Of a DNA stretch of 64,000 nt, positions 23,158 to 32,443 are shown piece by piece; within the stretch, counting starts at the first letter, position 1, and each line of letters opens with the position of its first letter. Below the pieces are notes generated by a model that ran no database searches, was not told the origin of the DNA, and saw only the letters and a list, made by a program, of their open reading frames with translations. The stretch spans positions 62,001 through 126,000 of the forward strand of contig JAEXFI010000034.1 of NCBI GenBank assembly GCA_023400235.1. The letters run 5' to 3'. The translations under genes were made by a program, and so were the position numbers. The DNA is from Bacillota bacterium. Its GTDB lineage: Bacteria; Bacillota; Clostridia; Acetivibrionales; DSM-1351.

Positions 23158-24726
23158 ATGGGAATGGTGATTATATTGACTTTTTGGAATAGAAAAAAGA
23201 GTGCCGCAGGAAGTGAAGGGCTGTCCTTTCCGCAACAAGCTGAAAAAGGTAGTATGGGCTCTTCCCTGGAAAAAAACCTAGAGCTTTTTACAAACATTTT
23301 ATGCGATGAAGACACTTTTGTAATAAGAAACATAGAAAACCAGCACAACAGACATATAAAATGCAGTGTACTTTTTATGGAAGAAATGATTGATAGCACT
23401 GTCGTGAACGAAAACATAATACGTCCGGTAATACAGAACTCCAGCCTGAAGGGCTTAAGTGATACTCTGCTGCTGCAGCTGGAGAGCAAGGTAATTACCT
23501 CGGGTCAGATTAAAAAGAGCACTGAGATAAACACTCTGGTGCACTCGATTTTGCAGGGAGACACGGTACTTTTGCTGGAGGGAACGTCACAGGCGTTGAT
23601 AATAAGTACCATGGAGGTTAATGGCAGAGCTGTGGAAGAACCTGAGGGGGAAAAAACCATAAGAGGCCCCAGGGATGGTTTTACAGAAGGCTTGATGATC
23701 AATTTATCCCTGCTGAGAAGAAGGGTACAAACCCCTGATATGAAATTCAAGCTGCTGACTTTAGGTGAAAAGACCTGTACAAAGGTTTGCATCTGCTACA
23801 TGGAAAGCCTTGTCAACAAGGAAATACTCAGGGAACTGGAGAGGAGGATAAAGAAAATCAATATAGACGGTATCCTGGCTTCCGGCTATATCGCGGAATT
23901 CATTGATGATGAGGCATACTCCCCCTTCAAGACTGTAGGCAGTACGGAAAGACCTGATGTTGTCACTGGAAAACTGCTGGAAGGGAGAATAGCGGTACTG
24001 GTGGACGGAACACCGGTTGTCCTTACAGTACCATTTTTATTTATAGAGTACTTTCAGTCAAGTGAGGACTATTATATAAATTTCTACTTTTCATCTATAA
24101 GCAGGATTCTCAGAATAATCGGCTTCATGCTGACAGTAACAGTTCCGGCAATCTATGTTGCGCTGATGACCTTTCACCAGGAAATGATACCTACCCCTTT
24201 GCTCATCAGCATATCTGCCGCCAGACAGGGTGTACCCTTTCCAAGTATAGTGGAGACAATGGTGCTTTTGTTTGTTTTTGAAATACTCAGAGAAACAGGT
24301 ACCCGCATGCCTTCAAATATAGGACAGGCATTGAGCATAGTGGGTGCCATTGTGCTGGGGCAGGCATCCGTAGAAGCAAAGCTTGTCAGTGCACCTATTG
24401 TCATCGTTGTGGCTATTTCAGCAGTAACCAGCCTTATGATTCCAAAGATACTTGGGGCCGCAATCATAATGCGGGTTATATTTCTTATGCTGGCATCATT
24501 TATGGGGTTTTACGGTCTGATTTTCGGATTGACAGGTGTTTTGCTGCATCTGTGTGAGCTGCGTTCCTTTGGAGTGCCGTACCTGTTGTATTTAACCTCA
24601 ATTAGCCTGGGGGACTTAAAAGATGTCATAATAAGAGCTCCGCTGTGGTACATGGATTCAAGGCCCAAATTAGTATCATCGGGACATAATAAGCTGCGAC
24701 AGGCCATGGGGAGAAAGGAAAAATGA
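23158..24726 (+). CDS. Spore germination receptor subunit A (GerA family)
   Basis: The A subunit of a germinant receptor in the spore inner membrane. The N-terminal 290 residues are soluble (NIENQHNRHIKCSVLFMEE ... GRIAVLVDGTPVVLTVPFLF) and the C-terminal 220 carry five to six membrane helices with the family run ISAARQGVPFPSIVE. First of four genes, gerA-C-small-B. ATG at 23158 is annotated, but a TTG at 23176 (Leu-Thr-Phe-Trp-Asn) sits better behind GGGAATGGTG and may be the real start. Confidence 0.92.
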   Translation: MGMVIILTFWNRKKSAAGSEGLSFPQQAEKGSMGSSLEKNLELFTNILCDEDTFVIRNIENQHNRHIKCSVLFMEEMIDSTVVNENIIRPVIQNSSLKGLSDTLLLQLESKVITSGQIKKSTEINTLVHSILQGDTVLLLEGTSQALIISTMEVNGRAVEEPEGEKTIRGPRDGFTEGLMINLSLLRRRVQTPDMKFKLLTLGEKTCTKVCICYMESLVNKEILRELERRIKKINIDGILASGYIAEFIDDEAYSPFKTVGSTERPDVVTGKLLEGRIAVLVDGTPVVLTVPFLFIEYFQSSEDYYINFYFSSISRILRIIGFMLTVTVPAIYVALMTFHQEMIPTPLLISISAARQGVPFPSIVETMVLLFVFEILRETGTRMPSNIGQALSIVGAIVLGQASVEAKLVSAPIVIVVAISAVTSLMIPKILGAAIIMRVIFLMLASFMGFYGLIFGLTGVLLHLCELRSFGVPYLLYLTSISLGDLKDVIIRAPLWYMDSRPKLVSSGHNKLRQAMGRKEK

Positions 24727-25877
24727 TAAAGCGACTTATTTATACCGTTTTAATTTGCTCAATACCGGCGGTTACTGCCACAGGCTGCTGGAACTACAGA
24801 GAGATAAACCAGATGTCCATTGTTTCCGGAGCTGCCGTTGACAAGACACAGGATGGGAAATACAAGCTTACTGTAGAAATCATTGACTTAAAGAGCGGCG
24901 GAAAAGATATGGGTGTTCATTCAAAAAAGCTGGAGAGCTACGGAGAATCTTTTTTTGATGCTATACGAAATACTATTAAGTTCAATTCCCAGAAGCTTTA
25001 CTGGGGCCATGCCGAAACAATCGTAATAAGCCAGGAGGTTGCCAGGGAAGGGATTTCGAATATATTGGATTTTATGGTCCGGGATGCCGAGCCGAGATTG
25101 TCCGTTGATATTCTTATATCAAAAGAGGACAGTGCAGCCCAGATACTTAATTCCCAGAGCATAACCACTGAAATCAGAGCATTTGAAGTAAATGAGATGC
25201 TGGATGTGGAAAAATATTTGTCAAAATCTTCCAAAACAGAAGTTTACCAGTTCATTAATGACATGGGAGAGGAGGGGATTTCAGCAGTGGTACCGGTTAT
25301 AGGCTTGAAGAAGAACGCTGGGAACGAAACCTCTCAAATGTCGGGAACGGCAGTTTTTAGAAAGGATAAGCTGGCATATATGTTCAATGAAGAGGATACA
25401 AAATACTATCTTTTCATAATGAATAAGATTCGCGGAGGCTTATTGGTTCTAAAAGACGGGCAAAAAAGTGACAATTCAGACATTACCCTTGAAATAGAGA
25501 AAAGCAAAACCAAATTAAAGCCGGTATACTCAAACGGTAAATTGCATTTCGAATTGATTGTCAGGACAAAAACCAGCCTTGGTGAAATTGATAATATTTA
25601 CAAATATGAAAATGGGCTGGATGCGGAGAAAATCCAGAAAAAGGCTGAAAAAATGCTGAAATCTGAGCTGGAAAGGGTTATAAGAGGGGTACAGGTCCAA
25701 TATGATATTGACATTTTTGGATTTGGAAAGAGTGTCAAGAAAGATTATCCTGATTTTTGGAGAAAAATTCAACCTCAATGGGCTGAAATTTTTAAAAATG
25801 TTCCGGTTATGGTTGATGTTGAAGTGAAAGTCAACCATTCAGGGCTGCTTTCAAAATCGGTTAGGATTGGAGACTAG
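24723..25877 (+). CDS. Spore germination lipoprotein subunit C (GerC family)
   Basis: The C subunit of the receptor, a membrane-anchored lipoprotein. The signal peptide ends in a lipobox, VTATGC, with Cys22 followed by the family start WNYREINQMSIVSGAAVDK. The ATG overlaps the gerA stop in ATGA, implying translational coupling. Length 384 is usual. Its conserved C-terminal domain (MLKSELERVIRGVQVQYDIDIFGFGK) is intact. Confidence 0.92.
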   Translation: MIKRLIYTVLICSIPAVTATGCWNYREINQMSIVSGAAVDKTQDGKYKLTVEIIDLKSGGKDMGVHSKKLESYGESFFDAIRNTIKFNSQKLYWGHAETIVISQEVAREGISNILDFMVRDAEPRLSVDILISKEDSAAQILNSQSITTEIRAFEVNEMLDVEKYLSKSSKTEVYQFINDMGEEGISAVVPVIGLKKNAGNETSQMSGTAVFRKDKLAYMFNEEDTKYYLFIMNKIRGGLLVLKDGQKSDNSDITLEIEKSKTKLKPVYSNGKLHFELIVRTKTSLGEIDNIYKYENGLDAEKIQKKAEKMLKSELERVIRGVQVQYDIDIFGFGKSVKKDYPDFWRKIQPQWAEIFKNVPVMVDVEVKVNHSGLLSKSVRIGD

Positions 25878-25884
25878 AAATAAG

Positions 25885-26112
25885 ATGTTCATGTTGTTAA
25901 TGGCTGTTGTCATAGGTTATTATATCAAAAGGGATCTTATACCCTTAATAAAAGAAAAAAGACCCCTTGTTACAATAGTTTTTATAGCAATGGTCATTTT
26001 GGTTCTTGCAGCATCAATATTATTGACGCTGGATGTTAGAATACCAAGTCCCGCCGGGCCCATAAAGAGGCTAGTATCCGCCATCTGGAACATTGAATCG
26101 TATGTTTTTTAA
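25885..26112 (+). CDS. Small two-helix membrane protein in the ger operon
   Basis: A 75-residue protein with two membrane segments (MFMLLMAVVIGYYI and TIVFIAMVILVLAASILLTL). It starts at ATG 25885 with GGAG 12 bases upstream inside the end of gerC; a TTG at 25867 is the alternative. Small membrane proteins of this sort (GerD/GerX-like accessory subunits) occur in some clostridial ger operons; no function is known to me. Confidence 0.6.
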   Translation: MFMLLMAVVIGYYIKRDLIPLIKEKRPLVTIVFIAMVILVLAASILLTLDVRIPSPAGPIKRLVSAIWNIESYVF

Positions 26113-26130
26113 AAAGAAAGAGAGGAAAGC

Positions 26131-27225
26131 ATGAACAAGGAGCTGATTACAGAAAAACAGGCCTTGGCCATTATGATTATGTTCACCTTAGGCAGTACTC
26201 TTGTGCTTGGGGCAGGAAGCTCCGCAAAGAATGATGTCTGGCTGGCAATATTGCTGGCCATGCTGATGGCCATACCCGTATTGCTGCTTTATGGCAGGCT
26301 TCAACGGCTGTATCCGGATAAAAACCTATATGAAATTTTTGATGATGTATTCGGTAATATTGTGGGAAAGCTTATGTCTTTAATTTTTATCTGGTACTTA
26401 TTTCATCTGGGATCACTGGTGGTCAGGAATTTTACTGAATTCATTGTCAGCGTTTCTCTGCCGGAAACACCCCAGAATATTATAGGCCTGTTTATGATAG
26501 TCTTGTGCATATGGGCAGTGAAAGCGGGTGTTGAGGTTATTGGAAGATGGACGTCCATAATGCTTCCCATTACTGCCATAGTTATTTTAGCAGTTACTCT
26601 TTTATTTATACCAATATTTGATTATGAAAACATTAAACCCGTACTTTACAATGGCTTTGGCCCGGTTTTTGAAAGTGCTTTTTCAGTTTTTGCATTCCCT
26701 TTCTCTGAGACAGTAATTTTTTTAACCTTTTTCAACCAGCTCACTAAAAAAGAAAAGGTATATAAAGTATTCTTCCTGAGTTGGATAATAAGCGGATTAT
26801 TTATATTGCTGGTTTCAGTCCGTACACTTCTTTCTCTGGGAGTTCCAAACATAGAAATTTTGTTCTTTCCCACTTATGCATCCGTCCGTCTGTTGAATAT
26901 CATTAACTTTATCGAGAGAATAGAAATAAGTGTAGCAATAGTTTTCCTCTTTGCAGGCTTTATAAAGATAAGCGTGTGCCTGTATGGGGCAGCCATTGGC
27001 GCGGCACATCTGCTGGGCTGTTCAAATTACCGGAAAATCGTGGCGCCTCTGGGCCTGGCCATGTTAATACTTTCAATAATAATTTACAAGAACACTGCTG
27101 AAATGTTTCAGTGGAACGATATATACAAGTACTATTCCTTTACTTTCGAGGTTTTTATGCCTTTAGCGACTTATATGGCCATTGGAGCCAGAAAGCTGTT
27201 TTCAAGGAAAAAGCGACCTGCGTGA
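26131..27225 (+). CDS. Spore germination permease subunit B (GerB family)
   Basis: The B subunit, an amino-acid-permease-like protein with about ten membrane helices that binds the germinant. It opens with the family segment ITEKQALAIMIMFTLGSTLV and has length 364, both typical. AGAGAGGAAAG precedes the ATG. It completes a receptor operon; the germinant cannot be read from sequence. Confidence 0.92.
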   Translation: MNKELITEKQALAIMIMFTLGSTLVLGAGSSAKNDVWLAILLAMLMAIPVLLLYGRLQRLYPDKNLYEIFDDVFGNIVGKLMSLIFIWYLFHLGSLVVRNFTEFIVSVSLPETPQNIIGLFMIVLCIWAVKAGVEVIGRWTSIMLPITAIVILAVTLLFIPIFDYENIKPVLYNGFGPVFESAFSVFAFPFSETVIFLTFFNQLTKKEKVYKVFFLSWIISGLFILLVSVRTLLSLGVPNIEILFFPTYASVRLLNIINFIERIEISVAIVFLFAGFIKISVCLYGAAIGAAHLLGCSNYRKIVAPLGLAMLILSIIIYKNTAEMFQWNDIYKYYSFTFEVFMPLATYMAIGARKLFSRKKRPA

Positions 27226-27315
27226 CTCTAAAAACTCTTTTCCTACATTACATTCCTTCCAGGGCCATATTTTGACATTAAATATTTGACTAAATCAATC
27301 CTATAAAAAGCATTA

Positions 27316-27344
27316 TTTACAAATATTGTAAGTAATGTTAATAT
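27316..27344 (+). promoter_or_regulatory. Promoter with TTACAA dyad
   Basis: TTTACA (27316-27321), 17 bases, TAATAT (27339-27344). The -35 overlaps the dyad TTACAA-3-TTGTAA (27317-27331), a possible operator, 34 bases before the propeller gene's ATG. Confidence 0.5.
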
Positions 27345-27377
27345 GTAGTTGGTTAAATATTTTATAGGAGGGTCAAA

Positions 27378-29201
27378 ATGAAAAGACTTCTTTTACTTCT
27401 ACTGGTATCATGTGTTCTCTTTACAAGCTTGGCGAGTGTTATGGGAATACAGGCTGAGGAGACCAAAAAGTATCCGGAGCCCAAGGACCGCTATTTGTGG
27501 TCGGTGGCTGTCAGTGAGGACGGATTGTTTGCGGCTGTGGGGGACTATGGGATTGTAAGGCTGACAACTGACGGCAAGGCTTGGAAGGATATCCAGCTGC
27601 CGACTGAGTTTGCTTTAAATTCCATAGTCTGTTCAGGGAAGCAGTTTGTTGCAGTGGGTGCTTTCGGTCAGATATTCACTTCCAAGAGCGGCCAATACTG
27701 GGACTGTGTAGCTTCTCCAAAACCGGAATACCATCTTAACTCTGTGGTTTGGAACGGAAAGGTATTTGTTGCGGCTGGAAGCTATGGTACAATTTTATAT
27801 TCCTATGACGGGTATAACTGGAAGGATGTATCCAAAACCACTGCTTTAAACAGCAAGCTCAAAGGCAATATAGTCAGTATGACCTGGAGCGGAAAAGAGT
27901 TTCTTGCGCTGACTGATATTGGTACAAGCCTGAAATCCAAGGATGGCTTAAATTGGGCAGAAGCCAAAATCAATCTGGAGGGTTCCAAAACAATTGTTCC
28001 CTTGAAAAGTGTAACCTGGGGCAATAATATGTTTGTTGCTGCCGGAAACTGGGGAACAATCGCCGTTTCTGCCGATGGTGTCAATTGGAAAACAGTTGCC
28101 CAGGACAGGAAGGACATGTTTACTTATATAGGCTGGCGGGGCGACGGCTTTATGGCTGTTGGCAGCCATGGAACCATTTCCTGCTCCAAGGATGGTTTTG
28201 AATGGGAAAAGTTAGTTAATAAGGGCATATATGCATATACGAATTTTGCTCATTTCAAGGATTGGGAGCTGCTGGTGGGCGAAGCCGGTACCATAGCAGC
28301 AGTCATTGACCATGGTGTGGAGATTCTGAATAAGGAGGCCGAGGACCAATTCCAGCTTTATGATGTGGATTACAGCGGCAAGACGCTGGTGGCCGTTGGA
28401 ACCTCCGGCAGAATAAGGATATCCACAGACGGCGGATGGACCTGGTCTGCCTTTAATTTGGATATGGCTGAAAATTTGGTGGATGTGGCCTATGGTGACG
28501 GAGTATTTGTAGCTGTGGGTAACAACGGAGCTATTGTAATATCAACCGATGACGGACATAACTGGGATGCGCCCACAGAGGGACTGGGCTGTGACTTGAT
28601 CGGCGTAACCTACGCAAATGGTGTTTTCATTGCAACGGGAACAAATGGAGCAGTTTTCATTTCAACTGATGGAGGCAAACACTGGGTGGATTCAGTAATA
28701 CCTACCATGGCTTCAATTAATAAGATTGAGTACAGCGGAGGGGTATATGTAGCGGTTGGAAACAGCGGAGAAATATATACGTCTACAGACGGAAAACATT
28801 GGGAAAAGCAGGTGTCCAACACCGGAAAAGATATAACCGGTGTTATCTGGGACGGTACACAGTTTGTGGCTGTTGGAGCCGAAGGTACAATCCTCACTTC
28901 GCCTGATGGTAAAAATTGGACTTCGAGATTGTCGGGCTTCCTGGTCAGCTTCACGGATATAGCAGTGTCAACCAATCCGGACCAGACGGGATATAAATTG
29001 GTTGCAGTTGGCTTGGACGGGAAAACCTATGTATCCAAGGACGGCGTTAAATGGAGACCGTATTCCTCCCACGTGGATACTCATATCAACGGCACTGTTT
29101 GGGCCAATGGCATATATGTATCAGTGGGGTGCCACGAGTGCATATCCATCTCCAAGGATGGTATGAACTGGGAGAGGACCTTAGGCAAATACTACATATA
29201 A
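27378..29201 (+). CDS. Secreted beta-propeller protein with Asp-box/Ycf48-like repeats
   Basis: A 607-residue exported protein. The signal peptide (1-28) is followed by about thirteen repeats of roughly 40 residues with the core FVAVG..GTI..S.DG..W, for example FVAVGAFGQIFTSKSGQYWD and FVAVGNNGAIVISTDDGHNWD. Such repeats form BNR/Ycf48-type beta-propellers, used for binding or scaffold roles and in sialidases; no catalytic residues are evident and there is no anchor. GGAGGG precedes the ATG. One repeat (about residues 295-330, EDQFQLYDVDYSGKTLV) is separated by a longer insertion that may divide two propellers. Function unknown. Confidence 0.8.
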   Translation: MKRLLLLLLVSCVLFTSLASVMGIQAEETKKYPEPKDRYLWSVAVSEDGLFAAVGDYGIVRLTTDGKAWKDIQLPTEFALNSIVCSGKQFVAVGAFGQIFTSKSGQYWDCVASPKPEYHLNSVVWNGKVFVAAGSYGTILYSYDGYNWKDVSKTTALNSKLKGNIVSMTWSGKEFLALTDIGTSLKSKDGLNWAEAKINLEGSKTIVPLKSVTWGNNMFVAAGNWGTIAVSADGVNWKTVAQDRKDMFTYIGWRGDGFMAVGSHGTISCSKDGFEWEKLVNKGIYAYTNFAHFKDWELLVGEAGTIAAVIDHGVEILNKEAEDQFQLYDVDYSGKTLVAVGTSGRIRISTDGGWTWSAFNLDMAENLVDVAYGDGVFVAVGNNGAIVISTDDGHNWDAPTEGLGCDLIGVTYANGVFIATGTNGAVFISTDGGKHWVDSVIPTMASINKIEYSGGVYVAVGNSGEIYTSTDGKHWEKQVSNTGKDITGVIWDGTQFVAVGAEGTILTSPDGKNWTSRLSGFLVSFTDIAVSTNPDQTGYKLVAVGLDGKTYVSKDGVKWRPYSSHVDTHINGTVWANGIYVSVGCHECISISKDGMNWERTLGKYYI

Positions 29202-29232
29202 GAGTTGCTGAGCCCCTTAGGCGGTGAACAGA

Positions 29233-29270
29233 CCCGGCAGTCATTCAACATGATTACTGCCGGGTTTTTA
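29233..29270 (+). terminator. Intrinsic terminator
   Basis: Arms CCCGGCAGT (29233-29241) and ACTGCCGGG (29256-29264), followed by TTTTTAAT. Confidence 0.85.
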
Positions 29271-29474
29271 ATGTGGGCTTTCATTTTCCGCTATCCGCCT
29301 TGCTTGCAATAAGTCTTGCAAGAAACATCACCTGCAGGTTTTTAGCTTTGACAACTGCTTTTTTTATTGATATACTGCTAAATAATTTCATAAGCAGCAT
29401 TTATCAGATTCATCAGGGGAATTTATAAGGAGGTGGTTAAGAAAGGCAGGGCTTAATAGAAATAAATAATTTAT

Positions 29475-29660
29475 TTGCTCAGGTGCTTTGGGATGAGAAG
29501 TTTATAAGCCCAAAGATAATAGGGAATCCGGTGAAATTCCGGAGCAGCACCCACTACTGTAACTTGGACGAAGCTTTACGAGAGATAAAATCTCGCCACT
29601 GATATCTTATCGGGAAGGCAGGAAGCTTAGGAAGAAGAGAAGTCAGGAGACCTGCCTGGT
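29475..29660 (+). ncRNA. Cobalamin (B12) riboswitch
   Basis: The conserved blocks appear in order: CAGGTGCTT near 29481, AGGGAATCCGGTGAAATTCC at about 29523, GCAGCACCCACTACTGTAA, GCCACTG at 29595, GGGAAGGC at 29613, and the B12 box AGTCAGGAGACCTGCC at 29642-29657. It precedes the B12-independent methionine synthase, so B12 should switch the gene off. Downstream, CTCC (29733-29736) can pair with GGAG of the metE ribosome site (29746-29749), which suggests control of translation. Confidence 0.93.
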
Positions 29661-29758
29661 CAAAGGCTGTTTATCGGCAAAAAAATATCTTGGGGAAGGA
29701 AGATAGGAGATAATTTATTATTGGCCTGTTTTCTCCTGGAAAAATGGAGGGAATAATT

Positions 29759-32041
29759 ATGTGTAAAAATGCAATTGCGGGCTATCCTAGAGTTGGTAGC
29801 CAAAGGGAGTTGAAGTTCTGGACAGAGGACTTTTTTAAAGGAAAGCTCTCTGAAGAAACACTGGAATGCAATTCAAGGAATTTAAGAAAAGAGCAGTGGC
29901 AACTGCTGCAGCAAATGGGTATAGATTTTATACCTTCAAATGATTTCTCTTTTTATGATGGGGTACTTGATACCGCATATCTGTTGAACGCAATACCTGA
30001 AACTTATCAGAAGCTGGAACTGAACGGTCTGGATACATATTTTGCCATGGCCAGGGGCTATCAGGGAGAAAAGGGTGATGCAAAAGCATTATCCATGCGA
30101 AAATGGTTCAATACAAACTATCATTACATGGTTCCCGTTCTTGACAAAAATACCAAAATCAGATTAAACGGAAGAAAGCCTTTTGAGCAATATAATGAGG
30201 CATTAGCGCTGGGAATTGAAACAGTCCCTGTTATAATCGGGCCCTTTACCTTTCTGAAGCTGGCCGATATAAGGGGTAATACCTGCAGAGAGGCCTTTAT
30301 ACAGGACATTGCGGAGGCATATGCTCAAATAATCCAGGAGCTGGGCAGCTTGAAGTGCAAATGGCTTCAGTTGGATGAGCCTTCTCTTGTAACCGACCTT
30401 GACCAGGAGGATATCCGCCTGTTTACGGCCATATACACCAGACTGCTTGGAACGGGAAGAACTGTTAAAATTAAGCTGCAAACCTACTTCGGTGACATAC
30501 GGGATATCTACGGTGAGGTAGTCAAGCTTGGGTTTGACGGCATTGGCCTGGATTTTATAGAAGGCAAAAAGAATTTGGAGCTTGTGAGGGTTAACGGGTT
30601 TCCTAAAGCTACCCTGCTTTTTGCAGGTTTGGTGAATGGAAAGAACATCTGGAGAAACAATTATGAAAAAACTCTGCTGCTTCTTGGACAACTGGAGGAA
30701 AAAGTTGAAAAGGACAGGATTGTTATTTCCACCTCCTGCTCTCTCCTGCATGTCCCATATACCCTTGACAGCGAAAGCTCCATGGACTATAAGTACAAAC
30801 AGTACCTGGCCTTTGCAAAGGAAAAGCTTGAGGAATTGAGGGAGTTGAGGGAGTTATGCTCCAGCCCGGTATATTCTTCAAATGAAATATATCTTCGCAA
30901 TAATTTGTTGCATAAATCCAAACAGGAATTTTCAAACGAAAGTATAAAAACAAAAATATCGGAGCTGAAAGAGGAGGATTTTATAAGAAATCCGGCTTTT
31001 GAAGTACGTGAGAAGCTTCAAAAGGAAAAACTGAAGCTGCCTGTGCTCCCCACCACCACAATAGGCTCTTTCCCACAGACAGCCCCTGTGAAAGCCTGCA
31101 GGGCCGGCTATAGAAAAAAGGAAATATCTGTTGAGGAGTACAAGGAATTTATAAGACAAAAAATATCAGAGTGCATTGCCCTTCAAGAGGAAATAGGGCT
31201 GGATGTTCTGGTGCATGGGGAGTTTGAACGAAACGACATGGTGGAACACTTCGGTGAGAATCTGGAGGGCTGCCTGTTTACTCAAAAAGGTTGGGTGCAG
31301 TCCTATGGTACCCGCTGTGTAAAGCCTCCCATCATATGGAATGACATAAAGAGAAGAACGCCCATTACCGTAGAATACAGCAAATTTGCCCGGAGTCTGA
31401 CCTCCAAGCCTGTTAAGGGAATGCTGACCGGTCCTGTGACAATACTTAACTGGTCCTTTCCAAGAGAGGATGTATCAAACAGGGAAATGGCCCTGCAGTT
31501 GGCCCTGGCCATCAGGGAAGAAGTAATGGAGCTGGAAGCGGCGGGCATAGGTATAATACAGATAGATGAGGCCGCATTAAAAGAAAAACTGCCCATAAGA
31601 AGAGCCGACTGGGAGCAGGAATACCTGGATTGGGCCATTCCGGCCTTCAGACTGACACATTCCGGTGTAAGTGCCCAAACTCAGATTCATACGCATATGT
31701 GCTATAGTGAGTTTGAGGACATAGTAGGTTATATTGATGCCATGGATGCGGATGTGATTTCCTTTGAGGCGTCCCGCTCAAACCTTTCAATTATTGACGC
31801 CCTGAACAAGGCCGGCTTTAAGACCGAAGTGGGACCGGGTGTATATGACATTCATTCGCCGAGAATACCCCACAGGCATGAAATTGTTCAGGCATTGGGC
31901 AGGATGCTTGAGAAGATTAAGGCTGACAAACTTTGGGTAAATCCCGACTGCGGTTTGAAAACCAGAGGGGAGACTGAAACTGTGGAAAGCCTCAAAAACC
32001 TGGTGGCAGCCGCAAAGGAGCTGAGAAACTCCCTACGCTGA
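29759..32041 (+). CDS. metE: Cobalamin-independent methionine synthase
   Basis: Transfers a methyl group from 5-methyl-THF-triglutamate to homocysteine. Two homologous barrels fill 760 residues. The C-terminal barrel holds the zinc and homocysteine site: His and Glu in LVHGEFERNDMVE, the MCYSEF Cys, SFEASRSN and the Cys in NPDCGLKTR. The frame continues upstream to 29744, but GGAGGG at 29746-29751 sets the start at ATG 29759. Under a B12 riboswitch: made when B12 is scarce. The spacer insertion ELRELRELCSS (about residue 365) looks like a small tandem duplication. Confidence 0.95.
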   Translation: MCKNAIAGYPRVGSQRELKFWTEDFFKGKLSEETLECNSRNLRKEQWQLLQQMGIDFIPSNDFSFYDGVLDTAYLLNAIPETYQKLELNGLDTYFAMARGYQGEKGDAKALSMRKWFNTNYHYMVPVLDKNTKIRLNGRKPFEQYNEALALGIETVPVIIGPFTFLKLADIRGNTCREAFIQDIAEAYAQIIQELGSLKCKWLQLDEPSLVTDLDQEDIRLFTAIYTRLLGTGRTVKIKLQTYFGDIRDIYGEVVKLGFDGIGLDFIEGKKNLELVRVNGFPKATLLFAGLVNGKNIWRNNYEKTLLLLGQLEEKVEKDRIVISTSCSLLHVPYTLDSESSMDYKYKQYLAFAKEKLEELRELRELCSSPVYSSNEIYLRNNLLHKSKQEFSNESIKTKISELKEEDFIRNPAFEVREKLQKEKLKLPVLPTTTIGSFPQTAPVKACRAGYRKKEISVEEYKEFIRQKISECIALQEEIGLDVLVHGEFERNDMVEHFGENLEGCLFTQKGWVQSYGTRCVKPPIIWNDIKRRTPITVEYSKFARSLTSKPVKGMLTGPVTILNWSFPREDVSNREMALQLALAIREEVMELEAAGIGIIQIDEAALKEKLPIRRADWEQEYLDWAIPAFRLTHSGVSAQTQIHTHMCYSEFEDIVGYIDAMDADVISFEASRSNLSIIDALNKAGFKTEVGPGVYDIHSPRIPHRHEIVQALGRMLEKIKADKLWVNPDCGLKTRGETETVESLKNLVAAAKELRNSLR

Positions 32042-32064
32042 TATATTACTCCACAATATCATAA

Positions 32065-32095
32065 TACACCCAAAATTACACCCAACTACACCCAA
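32065..32095 (+). repeat. Three direct copies of TACACCCAA
   Basis: TACACCCAA at 32065-32073, 32077-32085 and 32087-32095, 28 bases upstream of the next -35. Possibly an activator-binding array. Confidence 0.5.
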
Positions 32096-32122
32096 TATTA
32101 TACAATCTTACTACAAAGCATA

Positions 32123-32152
32123 TTGACGGGAGATTGAACTTTATGATATACT
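32123..32152 (+). promoter_or_regulatory. Promoter of the metal/peptide ABC operon leader
   Basis: TTGACG (32123-32128), 18 bases, extended -10 TGATATACT (32144-32152). Transcription should start near 32159, giving a leader of about 285 bases. Confidence 0.65.
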
Positions 32153-32159
32153 CCTGACA

Positions 32160-32296
32160 GAAAAAAGTCAGGAAGACTTTGGAATAAAGGCGTAAAAGCA
32201 TATAAACCTAAGCTTGGGAAAAAGACAAACAAGGCTGTACAATTTCCTGAACAGGCAAGCGGGTGATTTTAAAGGCAAATAAATACATAGACAAGC
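32160..32296 (+). ncRNA. Structured leader, candidate riboswitch (possibly NiCo/czcD class)
   Basis: The leader starts with a small hairpin (AAAGTC-AGGAA-GACTTT, near 32168-32184). A domain of about 84 bases is then closed by GCTTG (32213-32217) with CAAGC (32292-32296); it contains CCTGAACAGGCAAGCGGGTG (32249-32268) and AAAGGCAAAT. These blocks resemble what I recall of the NiCo (czcD) aptamer, and the operon encodes a nickel/peptide-type importer. An intrinsic terminator follows directly, the usual riboswitch layout. The structure is seen; the class is a guess from memory. Confidence 0.4.
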
Positions 32297-32350
32297 AAAC
32301 CATGAAGGGAAGCTATATGAAATGGCTCTTTTCATGGTTTTTTATTTTGC
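32297..32350 (+). terminator. Intrinsic terminator in the ABC-operon leader
   Basis: Arms AAACCATGAA (32297-32306) and TTCATGGTTT (32331-32340), followed by TTTATTTT. It lies between the candidate aptamer and the first gene, so it is probably an attenuator. Confidence 0.75.
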
Positions 32351-32443
32351 CCGGAAGGAGAGATAAGAAAAACAGGTTACTCATCGGATTTTTATTCAGA
32401 AAATCAATTATTTAAAATTTAAAATTTTCAGGAGGCATTATTT

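Noticed and set aside
30203..30751. 182-codon minus-strand open frame
   Set aside because: Antisense to metE, no ribosome site, no recognised pattern.
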